Shown here: positions 36,842 to 44,134 of the stretch, one piece after another
Layout: every line of letters begins with the position of its first letter
How positions within the stretch are numbered: position 1 is the stretch's first letter
The notes under the pieces: model-generated
Told to the model about the DNA's origin: nothing
Database searches by the model: none
Seen by the model: the letters and a program-made list of their open reading frames with translations, nothing else
Source: Mesorhizobium mediterraneum
GTDB lineage: Bacteria > Pseudomonadota > Alphaproteobacteria > Rhizobiales > Rhizobiaceae
Length of the DNA: 64,000 nt
Assembly: GCF_002284565.1 (NCBI RefSeq)
Contig: NZ_NPKI01000015.1
Coordinates: 744,001 to 808,000 of the forward strand
Reading direction: 5' to 3'
Made by a program: the position numbers and the translations under genes

Positions 36842-37355
36842 CGAGGATGACTTCGTCCGCCGCGAGACCGACTGGCTGAAAGTTCCGCTCAGGGAGAACC
36901 GGCCGTTGCTCGGCATCTGCCTCGGCGCGCAGATGCTGGTCAATCATCTTGGCGGCAAGGTCGAGGGTCATGGCGAGGGGCTGGTCGAGATCGGCTGGTA
37001 TCCGCTGAAGGCGACGGAGGATGGCCGGAAGCTGATGCACTGGCCTGACATGGTCTACCAGTTTCACCGCGAGGGCTTTTCGCTGCCGCGAGACGCGACG
37101 CTGCTGGCGACGGCCGAAACCTATCCCAACCAGGCCTTTCGTTATGGCGACAATGCCTGGGGCATCCAGTTCCATGGCGAATTGACCCGGGCGATGATGC
37201 AGCGCTGGGTCGTTCGCGGCGCGCACCGCTTCGAGTTGCCCGGCGCGCAGCCCGGCCGCGACCACCTCGGCGGCCGGCTGATCTGGGACATGCATCTGAA
37301 GCGCTGGCTCGGCGAATTCCTGCAGACGATCTTCGGCAAGCCCGCGCTGTCCTAA
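36678..37355 (+). CDS. Class I glutamine amidotransferase (GuaA-like), N-terminus lost
   Basis: A glutaminase-type protein, about 225 residues from GTG 36678. PPLGDALPETLDGHAGTVVF, the nucleophile elbow RPLLGICLGAQMLVNHLGG and the histidine in WGIQFHGELTRAMM are intact. Family members begin with about 10 further residues before VLHQExSxPGRVG; here that start and any ribosome site are gone because the reading frame emerges from inside the terB gene. Whether it is translated, for example from GTG 36678, is open. The acceptor substrate is unknown. Confidence 0.75.
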   Translation: MLHQESSSPGRVGHMLIEEGFDLDLRCPPLGDALPETLDGHAGTVVFGGPMSANDEDDFVRRETDWLKVPLRENRPLLGICLGAQMLVNHLGGKVEGHGEGLVEIGWYPLKATEDGRKLMHWPDMVYQFHREGFSLPRDATLLATAETYPNQAFRYGDNAWGIQFHGELTRAMMQRWVVRGAHRFELPGAQPGRDHLGGRLIWDMHLKRWLGEFLQTIFGKPALS

Positions 37356-37426
37356 TCTAGTCTAACAGCTGACCCTTTGTGAGACGCGCTCGCTGGTCGC
37401 CCTTCGTCATTGTCGTCGTCTTGCGC

Positions 37427-37864
37427 TCAGCTGAGTTCTTGGGCGAGCCCGATGAGAAGCCCTTCAGGCCCGCGGATGTAGCAGAGCCGATACGCGTCCT
37501 TGTACTGGACTACTTCGCCTACGAGCTGCGCGCCGCGATTGCGGAGCCTTTCAAGCGTCTCGTCGATGTCGTCCACGGCGAACATGACGCGGAGGTAGCC
37601 TAGAGCGTTAACCGGGGCGTTGCGGTGATCCGCGACGGCAGGCGGCGTGAGGAAGCGGGATAGCTCGAGCCGGCCGTGGCCGTCCGGCGTGCGCATCATG
37701 GCAATCTCGACGCGCTGATCGCCCAGTCCAGTGACCCGTCCGGCCCATTCTCCTTCGATCGTGCCCCGCCCTTCGAGCTCAAGACCGAGCTCGCGAAAGA
37801 AATCGATCGTCCCTTCGAGGTCATCGACGACGATTCCTACGTTGTCCATCCGTTTGAGCGCCAT
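37427..37864 (-). CDS. VOC-superfamily (glyoxalase/dioxygenase-like) protein
   Basis: A 145-residue protein with two beta-alpha-beta-beta-beta modules: MDNVGIVVDDLEGTIDFFRE, RVEIAMMRTPDGHGRLELSR in the first, YLRVMFAVDDIDETLERLRN and YIRGPEGLLIGLAQEL in the second. The expected metal-ligand positions hold Asn/Glu (first module) and Glu (second), so the metal site may be incomplete. No operon partner. It opens the accessory-looking region. Confidence 0.82.
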   Translation of the reverse strand: MALKRMDNVGIVVDDLEGTIDFFRELGLELEGRGTIEGEWAGRVTGLGDQRVEIAMMRTPDGHGRLELSRFLTPPAVADHRNAPVNALGYLRVMFAVDDIDETLERLRNRGAQLVGEVVQYKDAYRLCYIRGPEGLLIGLAQELS

Positions 37865-37999
37865 GTGTCCAATCTACAAGGTGTCGTCCTAGGCCGTAAA
37901 CTCATAAAACTGCTTGCCAGGTGAGCATTCAGGGCTCTGGAAGGGAGCCTTGTGATGCGTCGCTGGTTGATCTGAGGGATTTTGCTCTTCGCTACTGGA

Positions 38000-38653
38000 T
38001 TAAAAGGTTATGAGACTGCGGCCTAACGTATGCCGGGGCGCGCTTCTGGCGACCATTGCGACGATTGTTTCGAAGAGTTCGTCCCGCGCCTGCGCGGCCG
38101 TGATTTCTTCGGTCGCGGCAGCATAGGACAGGGCCTCGGCTGCGCCGAGCATCGCCCAGAGGCCCGCTGAAGCGACAGCACCAGTTCCGGCGAATGGGGC
38201 AAGCGCAATCCGGCACCTCTCGATGAACGCCGTCTCGCAGTCGCGCTTGATCCTTTCAAGCTCAGGCGAACCGGCCAGCGCCGCGATGACACCGGGTATC
38301 TCGCGGCCTTGGAGAAGCACGCAGTCGACATAGGAAGACGCGATGACCGCGGCTCTGCCCGTCAAGGTCGGTTCGCTCGCCTGAAGCGCTGCGTCCATGA
38401 GCGAATTCTGGCGCGCGTCGAATTCCCGGTAGAGCGCCGCCAGCAGCCCGGACCGCGTGCCGAAATGGTCGTAAACGACGGGTTTTGTAACAGCCGACTG
38501 CTCGGCCAGCCGCCCGAGCGTCAAGGCTTCCGTTCCTTCTTCCCCGATCAGCCGCCATGCGACGTCCAGAAGTTGGCGATGCCGTTCCTCCCGCGACAGG
38601 CGGCGACGCGGTCGCGAATGGGAAGTCTGCTCCCTTGATCCGGCGCTTGACAT
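38000..38653 (-). CDS. TetR-family regulator
   Basis: A 217-residue regulator with an N-terminal helix-turn-helix (GRLAEQSAVTKPVVYDHFGT). The ligand domain follows (LQASEPTLTGRAAVIASSYV, YAAATEEITAAQARDELFET). It is divergent from a quinone-reductase gene; the 15-nt dyad TTAGTAACTTACTAA between them, 13 nt upstream of its own start, is the likely operator. Autoregulation and repression of the reductase gene are inferred. Confidence 0.88.
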   Translation of the reverse strand: MSSAGSREQTSHSRPRRRLSREERHRQLLDVAWRLIGEEGTEALTLGRLAEQSAVTKPVVYDHFGTRSGLLAALYREFDARQNSLMDAALQASEPTLTGRAAVIASSYVDCVLLQGREIPGVIAALAGSPELERIKRDCETAFIERCRIALAPFAGTGAVASAGLWAMLGAAEALSYAAATEEITAAQARDELFETIVAMVARSAPRHTLGRSLITF

Positions 38654-38665
38654 GCTTATGTACCA

Positions 38666-38680
38666 TTAGTAACTTACTAA
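38666..38680. promoter_or_regulatory. Operator-like dyad for the TetR regulator
   Basis: TTAGTAACTTACTAA is a perfect 7-bp dyad around a single C. It lies between the divergent TetR (start 38653) and reductase (start 38732) genes, in an AT-rich block unlike its surroundings. Confidence 0.65.
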
Positions 38681-38731
38681 GAGTATATAAGCCTGGCCCT
38701 TCGGCCGCAACCAATCAGCAGGAGTTTTGAT

Positions 38732-39346
38732 ATGCACGCGCTGATCGTTATCGCGCATCCCGATCCCAGCTCGCTCAGCCATAGCGTCGCCAGGCATGTC
38801 GCCGAGGGTGTGTCCCTATCCGATCCCGGCAATTCCTTCGAAATTGCGGACCTTGCGGCGGAAGCTTTCGATCCAAGGTTCACCGCGACTGATCTCGCCG
38901 TTCATCGCAAGGGAGCACCGCCCTCAGCCGATGTTGCCGCCGAGCAAGCGAGGATCGATCGCGCCGATGCTCTTGTGCTGGTCTATCCCGTCTACTGGTG
39001 GTCGATGCCGGGGCTTCTCAAGGGATGGATCGATCGGGTATTCGCGAACGGTTGGGCTTACGATGAAGGCCCGGACGCCAAACTGGTGAAGAGGCTTCGC
39101 CACCTCCGGGTTCATTTGGTTGCCATCGGCGGCGCCAATTTGCGAACCTATGCGCGGCACGGCTATTTCGGAGCCATGAAGACGCAGATCGACCATGGCA
39201 TCTTCGATTATTGTGGTGCGTCCGTCGTGACGTCCGAGCTCCTGCTCGGCTCGGAGACGCAGGATCCGGCCTCTCATTTCAGCGCCGCGCGCGCCATCGG
39301 CGGCAACCTCTTCAAGGCGTCCGCGCGAGGCGCGGAGGCAGCATGA
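38732..39346 (+). CDS. NAD(P)H quinone reductase (NQO1/MdaB-like flavodoxin fold)
   Basis: A 204-residue flavoprotein of the flavodoxin-2 family: MHALIVIAHPDPSSLSHSVA (FMN/FAD phosphate loop), ADALVLVYPVYWWSMPGLLK (flavin ring contact) and GWIDRVFANGWAYDEG (typical NQO block). Such enzymes reduce quinones or azo and nitro compounds with two electrons. CAGGAG precedes the ATG. Its divergence from a TetR gene suggests induction by an electrophile. Confidence 0.88.
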   Translation: MHALIVIAHPDPSSLSHSVARHVAEGVSLSDPGNSFEIADLAAEAFDPRFTATDLAVHRKGAPPSADVAAEQARIDRADALVLVYPVYWWSMPGLLKGWIDRVFANGWAYDEGPDAKLVKRLRHLRVHLVAIGGANLRTYARHGYFGAMKTQIDHGIFDYCGASVVTSELLLGSETQDPASHFSAARAIGGNLFKASARGAEAA

Positions 39347-39463
39347 CCGCGTAGCGCACCGGCAGCACATGGGCACGGTGTTCGCGGCCCCCGTGCCTGG
39401 ATCAGTGCCGCCTGAAGCGCCTACAATTCCTGCCGGTTCGACCGAAGCAGGATGTCGTTGACG

Positions 39464-40279
39464 TCAGACCGGCAGGCCGTTCTGCTTTCGCAGGCTTTTG
39501 TCGAATGCGGATGCGGGGACGAAACGGCGCAGGAAACTGACCTGGCGTGCCATTTTTCCCGCCGCATAGCGCCTCCTCGGAACGGAATCGGTCGCTGCTT
39601 TCAAGACCGTCCCGGCTACAATTTCGGGAGCATCACCTGTTTCCATCGCTTTGCGCAGGATCACATCCATGCCAGCGCGCGCAGCGTCATAGATTTCAAG
39701 CAACTGGTCCGGCCTGGCGAGATTTTCTTCAAATGACGTACGGGTATAGGCAGGCTCGACCAACACGACTCGAATTCCGAGAGGGCGCAGTTCGTGGTCG
39801 AGCGATTCGGAATAGCCCTCGATGGCATGTTTGGTCGACGCATAGAGCGCGGAATAGGGTGCTGGGATCAAACCCAGCACAGAACTCAAATTGACGATTC
39901 TGCCCGTCCCTTGACGGCGCATTGTCGGCAGGACTGCGTTGGTCACGCGGAGAACGCCGAAGACGTTCACGTCGAACAGCGCCTGAGCCTGGACGGTCGA
40001 GGACTCCTCTGCGCCTCCGAGCAGGCCGACGCCGGCATTGTTGACGAGCAGGTCGATACGCCCGGCTTCAGCCAACACGTCATCGACCAGTTTCGCAACG
40101 GACGCGTCATCGGTGACGTCGCAGGTCAGCATGGTAACGCCGTCGGATCGTTCGGCGACCGCACGACGGCTGGTTCCGAACACGCGAAAGCCCGCGTTCT
40201 GCAGGGCTTTGGCCGTTGCGTGCCCGATGCCGGTGGATGCGCCCGTCACCAGGGCGACGCCTAGATTGGTCTTGTTCAT
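39464..40279 (-). CDS. Short-chain dehydrogenase/reductase
   Basis: A 271-residue classical SDR: cofactor motif VALVTGASTGIGHATAKALQ, NNAG in DLLVNNAGVGLL, catalytic Ser in IVNLSSVLGLI and YxxxK in YSALYASTKHAIEGY. An arginine at the end of strand 2 (GTSRRAV) suggests NADP. The start is ATG 40279; its leader and first five codons (MNKTN) are nearly the same as those of the next gene at 40826. The substrate is unknown. Confidence 0.88.
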   Translation of the reverse strand: MNKTNLGVALVTGASTGIGHATAKALQNAGFRVFGTSRRAVAERSDGVTMLTCDVTDDASVAKLVDDVLAEAGRIDLLVNNAGVGLLGGAEESSTVQAQALFDVNVFGVLRVTNAVLPTMRRQGTGRIVNLSSVLGLIPAPYSALYASTKHAIEGYSESLDHELRPLGIRVVLVEPAYTRTSFEENLARPDQLLEIYDAARAGMDVILRKAMETGDAPEIVAGTVLKAATDSVPRRRYAAGKMARQVSFLRRFVPASAFDKSLRKQNGLPV

Positions 40280-40319
40280 GGAAATCACTTCTTTCTTTGT
40301 GCTGGATTTGCCGGCTGCA

Positions 40320-40349
40320 GGCGTGCGCAAATGGAGATAGGCGCACGCC
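40320..40349 (-). other. Hairpin between the exported-protein gene and the SDR gene
   Basis: GGCGTGCGC and GCGCACGCC form a 9-bp stem with a 12-nt loop and no T-run. It lies 18 nt after the exported-protein stop and about 40 nt before the SDR start. It may be a weak terminator or processing site between the two minus-strand genes. Confidence 0.4.
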
Positions 40350-40367
40350 CCCGCTCCGATGAGGCCA

Positions 40368-40826
40368 TTACTCGGCAATGGCCCCAGTTTGCTGGTTGGA
40401 CACTGGTCCCACCTCGGTGACGGTAAGCTTGTCGCCGGAGCGCGAAATCTCGAGGTTTTGCTCAGGCTCGCCCAATTTCCGCGGCACGGATATCGTAGCC
40501 GACTGCCCTTCGGCGAGAGTGGCCGAGAAGCGCAAGGGAATCCCGGTCTCTCCTTCCGCTATCGTTGCGATCACCCGATAGCCGTCATTTTCGTCGGTGT
40601 AGTGTACGACGCCGCGAAAACCGCCGAGATCGATACTCTCCCCGGCCATGGCCGACAGCTCACCGGCATGCAACGGGGACGCGGCCAGGAAGAATGCCGC
40701 CACGCCACCAATAAGGTTGATCATCGCGAGGCTCCGTTTGGATGGCGCCGATCTCGGCTGGCCGGCGGCGACATGATGCATCGGTTGCGCGCTCTGACGG
40801 TTAAATTCCGGGTTGGTCTTGTTCAT
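40368..40826 (-). CDS. Exported protein of unknown function with duplicated leader
   Basis: From ATG 40826 it encodes 152 residues: an unusual hydrophilic lead (MNKTNPEFNRQ...) followed by a signal-like segment (KRSLAMINLIGGVAAFFLAA, cleavage after SPLHA) and a beta-rich mature part (GFRGVVHYTDENDGYRVIAT...). AAGGAG supports 40826; ATG 40724 also has GGAG and would start at the signal core, giving 118 residues. I recognise no family. It is divergent from the HxlR gene and shares the operator region. Confidence 0.6.
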   Translation of the reverse strand: MNKTNPEFNRQSAQPMHHVAAGQPRSAPSKRSLAMINLIGGVAAFFLAASPLHAGELSAMAGESIDLGGFRGVVHYTDENDGYRVIATIAEGETGIPLRFSATLAEGQSATISVPRKLGEPEQNLEISRSGDKLTVTEVGPVSNQQTGAIAE

Positions 40827-40870
40827 GAGGGTCACTCCTTCTTTGTGCTGGATTGCATTTCAAAAAGATG

Positions 40871-40913
40871 TTACTATCATTTCGATATTAAGTCACTATC
40901 AAAATGATATTAA
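40871..40913. promoter_or_regulatory. Direct-repeat operator for the HxlR regulator
   Basis: Two 21-nt copies (40871-40891 and 40893-40913) share ACTATCA-N4-GATATTAA and lie 22 nt apart, two helical turns. Each copy is itself a dyad (TATCA...TGATA type). The second ends one nt before the HxlR start and the first lies 45 nt upstream of the minus-strand gene at 40826. This is the layout expected for a HxlR dimer pair that represses both genes. Confidence 0.65.
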
Positions 40914-40914
40914 C

Positions 40915-41346
40915 ATGAAAAATCTTTCCGATGCCTTTTGCCCGATCGCCCGCGGCCTCACCTGCGTCGGCGATGCGTGGAGCATGTTGATCCTTCGCGA
41001 CGCGAGCCTGGGCCTCACGCGCTTTGACGAGTTCCGGAAAAGTCTGGGCATCGCTCCCACCATTCTGACCCGGCGGCTGGCGACGCTGACGGAAGAGGGA
41101 CTTCTGGAAAAGCGGCGCTACTCGGAGCGGCCTCCGCGCGATGAGTATGTGCTGACGGCGGCCGGACGCGATTTCTTGCCGGTGCTCATCTTACTGGGTG
41201 CGTGGGGACGCCAGTACCGCGGCGAAGGCAGGTTGGCGCGATACGTCGACGCAGAGACAGGAGAAGAAATCGAGCCGGTGGCCGTGGATGCCGTCACAGG
41301 GGCAAAGATCGGCACCCGCCCGATTCGCGTTGCAACACCCGAATAG
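40915..41346 (+). CDS. HxlR-family regulator
   Basis: A 143-residue winged-helix regulator: CPIARGLTCVGDAWSMLILR with the conserved N-terminal Cys, FDEFRKSLGIAPTILTRRLA and RDEYVLTAAGRDFLPVLILL. The leading Cys is used as a redox or electrophile sensor in several HxlR proteins (established for YodB and HypR types). The start at 40915 follows the operator closely. Likely target: the divergent exported-protein gene and perhaps the SDR behind it. Confidence 0.9.
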   Translation: MKNLSDAFCPIARGLTCVGDAWSMLILRDASLGLTRFDEFRKSLGIAPTILTRRLATLTEEGLLEKRRYSERPPRDEYVLTAAGRDFLPVLILLGAWGRQYRGEGRLARYVDAETGEEIEPVAVDAVTGAKIGTRPIRVATPE

Positions 41347-41387
41347 CATCCGCGATCGCAAGCGCCGGGCTGCCAGGCGGTCGGAAG

Positions 41388-42692
41388 TCAATCACCGGAC
41401 TCTGCGATGCTTGCGCCGGCCAGCTGGTCCGTCCAGCGCCGGAATAGCGCGCTGGCATTGACGCCTCCGAAGCCGAAGCCGTTGGAGATCGCGTAGTCCA
41501 TTCCCATCGGCCGGGCTTGGTTTGCGACGAAGTCGATCCCGTCGCCCGCTGGATCCGGAGCGCTCAAATTAAGGGTTGGTGGCGCCACTTGATCCCTCAG
41601 CGCCAGGATTGCGAAGATGGCTCCAAGCCCGCCGGCGGCTCCGAGCAGGTGTCCGGTCGCCGATTTGGTTGCGCTGACAGCTATGCTGGAATCTGCGCCG
41701 AAGATTCTTTTGATCGCCGCGATTTCCCCGAGATCACCGACTGGCGTGGAGGTCGCGTGCGCATTGAGATGATGCACCTCACGCGCCGAAATGCCGGCTT
41801 GGGCAATCGCGATCTCGATGGCTCGGCGCGCGCCCTCGCCGTCCTCGGGACCGGAGGTGACGTGATGAGCATCCGCCGTCGTGCCGTAGCCGACGAGCTC
41901 GGCGAGTGGTTTCGCGCCGCGCGCAAGCGCGTGGCTCAGTTCCTCGATAATCAGGATGCCGGCCCCTTCACCCATGACGAAGCCGTCCCGCGACGTGTCG
42001 AAGGGGCGCGAGGCTTGAGCCGGCGTCTCATTGAAGCCGGTGGAAAGAGAGCGTGCGGCAGCAAACCCACCGAGACTGACGATGTTCATGCATGCTTCCG
42101 TGCCGCCGCACACGGCGATATCGGCTTCATTGGCGCGGATAAGACGGGCCGCGTCGCCGATCGCCTGAATGCCGGCCGCGCACGCCGTCACCGGTGCGCC
42201 GAGTGGCCCCTTGAGACCATAGCGGATCGAGATGTGGCCTGCCGCAAGGTTAACCAGGAAGGACGGCACCGTAAAAGGCGAGAGACGGCTGACGCCGCGC
42301 CCGTCGACCGTGCGCACCGCCTCGGTTATGGCTGGGAACCCGCCGACCCCTGAAGCAATGATCGTTGCCGTGCGCAGGCGAGCCGCTTCCAAGGCAGGCT
42401 TCCATTTCGCCTGCGCAAGCGCCTCTTCTGCCGCCGCCAGCGCAAAGAGAATGAACCGATCCACCTTGCGCCGATCTTTCGCAGCCAGGATGGCATCGGG
42501 ATCGAAACCAGCGTCCGGATCTTCTTCCAAGGAGGGAACCACGCCGCCGATCTTCGCCGGCAGGTCTCCCACGACATCGTCCGAAAGTCTACGAATGCCC
42601 GAGCGACCGGCCAGGAGGCGTGACCAGGACGCTTCGACATTGGCAGCAAGGGGCGTGACCGCTCCCATGCCTGTAACGACAATTCGTCGCAT
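41388..42692 (-). CDS. Beta-ketoacyl-ACP synthase II-like protein, outside a fab cluster
   Basis: A 434-residue thiolase-fold condensing enzyme with a complete catalytic set: C171 (APVTACAAGIQAIGD), H312 (NAHATSTPVGD), K343 and H348 (ATKSATGHLLGAAGG). It resembles FabF (KAS II) but has an insertion after VVPSLEEDPDAGFDPD and stands away from fabD, fabG and acpP. It lies 47 nt after a TetR gene on the same strand. A role in housekeeping fatty-acid synthesis is less likely than in a regulated accessory lipid or polyketide step; this is inference. Confidence 0.88.
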   Translation of the reverse strand: MRRIVVTGMGAVTPLAANVEASWSRLLAGRSGIRRLSDDVVGDLPAKIGGVVPSLEEDPDAGFDPDAILAAKDRRKVDRFILFALAAAEEALAQAKWKPALEAARLRTATIIASGVGGFPAITEAVRTVDGRGVSRLSPFTVPSFLVNLAAGHISIRYGLKGPLGAPVTACAAGIQAIGDAARLIRANEADIAVCGGTEACMNIVSLGGFAAARSLSTGFNETPAQASRPFDTSRDGFVMGEGAGILIIEELSHALARGAKPLAELVGYGTTADAHHVTSGPEDGEGARRAIEIAIAQAGISAREVHHLNAHATSTPVGDLGEIAAIKRIFGADSSIAVSATKSATGHLLGAAGGLGAIFAILALRDQVAPPTLNLSAPDPAGDGIDFVANQARPMGMDYAISNGFGFGGVNASALFRRWTDQLAGASIAESGD

Positions 42693-42739
42693 CTACTCTC
42701 CTATCAATTTGGGTGCGCCGCCAGCGTTGCCTACGCCGT

Positions 42740-43318
42740 TCAAGCGGCGACTGCTTCGCGAACCTGATCGGTCGCCGCATCCAGAAAAGCCTGCGCGAGA
42801 TCGGGGTCGTTGACGACGCGCGAGAGCAGCACCGCGCCGACCATTGTCGAGAGAATGGCCATGGTCTTGCCGCCAGCCTCCTCGCCGTCGGCCTCGCTAA
42901 TCCAACTGCCGAGCATCTCAAGGTATTCCCTGATCCCGGCCTCGAATGACGCCTTGACCTCGGCACCCTGTCTGGCGGCATCCGAGCCGAGCGCCACGAC
43001 CGGGCAGCCGTCCATCTTTTCTCCGCGATGGCCCATGCTGAGGTAGAATGCGATCACCGCGCCGAGCGGATCCTCAGGCTTTGCCGCAGTCGCGGCCGAC
43101 CATCGGTGAGTGGCGCTCTCCATCGCCCGCCTGGACGCCTGCGCCGCCAGGTCCTCCTTTGATGCGAACTGCTTGTAAAAGGCGCCCTGGGTCAGACCGG
43201 CTCCCTTCATAAGATCTTTAAGGCCGATGCCGTCAAAGCCGCGCTCCCGAAAAAGGCGGCTTGCCACATTGATCACGGTTTCACGGTTTTCCGCGGCCTG
43301 CATGCGACTCACGCGCAT
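42740..43318 (-). CDS. TetR-family regulator (AcrR/YxaF type)
   Basis: A 192-residue regulator. HTH: GLKDLMKGAGLTQGAFYKQF; the ligand part has CPVVALGSDAARQGAEVKAS and WISEADGEEAGGKTMAILST. Three ATGs stand in a row; 43318 is preferred because GGAG is 6 nt upstream of it. It precedes the ketoacyl synthase gene by 47 nt (probable operon) and is divergent from the SnoaL-like gene. The dyads at 43334-43382 are the likely operator for both directions. Confidence 0.88.
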   Translation of the reverse strand: MRVSRMQAAENRETVINVASRLFRERGFDGIGLKDLMKGAGLTQGAFYKQFASKEDLAAQASRRAMESATHRWSAATAAKPEDPLGAVIAFYLSMGHRGEKMDGCPVVALGSDAARQGAEVKASFEAGIREYLEMLGSWISEADGEEAGGKTMAILSTMVGAVLLSRVVNDPDLAQAFLDAATDQVREAVAA

Positions 43319-43333
43319 CATCATCTCCTTTTT

Positions 43334-43382
43334 TAGATTGCATTCGTAATCTATAACCCTTATAGAGGACGAACGCAATCTA
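43334..43382. promoter_or_regulatory. Operator-like dyads between TetR and SnoaL-like genes
   Basis: TAGATTGCATTCGTAATCTA (43334-43353) is a dyad, and CGAACGCAATCTA (43370-43382) repeats its left half in inverted orientation with one mismatch. The block is AT-rich and begins 15 nt upstream of the TetR start. Confidence 0.62.
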
Positions 43383-43525
43383 TTTCGAGATGAGGCGATG
43401 GGCATGAAAAAGAGACCCGCCATCTTGCTGGCGGGCGTGGCGGCGAACGTCGTCAAAATCACCGGACGGGAGCGCCACACGGTGCCCTCGATCACGCCAT
43501 CGAATAAGTTTGGAGGAGAGGTCAA

Positions 43526-43984
43526 ATGCTATACAGTTATTTTGTCGAGAAATCGATCCGACAGAGCTTCGACCACGTCAACAACCATCGCTGGAATGAG
43601 GCGGTGAAAGCACTCGTGCCGCGTGTCCGTCACCGCGTTTCCGGCGCCCACGCGCTTGGCGGTGAGCGCCACGACAAAGAAGCCGTGCGCCGCTGGTTTG
43701 AGCGCCTCGGCCGCGTCCTGCCCAATCTCCATCTCACGGTCAACCATATCTGGGTGAAGGGCTGGCCGTGGCATACCACCGTATTTGCCCAATGGGACGG
43801 CACCGCAACGCTGCTCAACGGCGACGCGTCGTACGTCAACCGTGGTCTCCACGTGTTCACCCTGCGGTGGGGCAGGGTCTATGCACTCGAGGAATTTTAC
43901 GATTCACAAGCAGCGGCCCGCGGTCTTGCCGCCCAAGCGGCAGCTGGCCTCGAAGAAGCTGCCGCCGAACAAATTGTGAGCTAG
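43526..43984 (+). CDS. SnoaL-like (NTF2-fold) protein
   Basis: A 152-residue protein of the SnoaL-like cone fold: HVNNHRWNEAVKALVPRVRH, VRRWFERLGRVLPNLHLTVN, VFAQWDGTATLLNGDASYVN and GRVYALEEFYDSQ. Members are cyclases, isomerases or carrier domains; catalytic residues cannot be assigned here. GGAGGAGAGG precedes the ATG, a strong site. The 207-nt gap to the divergent TetR gene holds the operator block and no convincing gene. Regulation by the TetR neighbour is likely. Confidence 0.8.
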   Translation: MLYSYFVEKSIRQSFDHVNNHRWNEAVKALVPRVRHRVSGAHALGGERHDKEAVRRWFERLGRVLPNLHLTVNHIWVKGWPWHTTVFAQWDGTATLLNGDASYVNRGLHVFTLRWGRVYALEEFYDSQAAARGLAAQAAAGLEEAAAEQIVS

Positions 43985-44134
43985 CAGCTCGCTTGGACGG
44001 GCACCTCGACGGTGACGCCGCGGGGTCGCCTTCGTCGTTGGCGCGGTCCTCGCTGGGCATCGCCCGCAGACGACCCATCCGCCCGAATTCGATCACCTCT
44101 GCCGTCTGCTGCGCCCGGATCAGTGCGCTCTGGA

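Noticed and set aside
43398..43607. A 69-codon frame between the TetR and SnoaL-like genes
   Set aside because: It runs into the start of the SnoaL-like gene in another frame, has no good ribosome site and no recognisable similarity.
43985..44134. Possible small minus-strand gene between MFS and SnoaL-like genes
   Set aside because: An open frame follows the MFS stop, but it has no clear start or ribosome site and runs on into the convergent gene.
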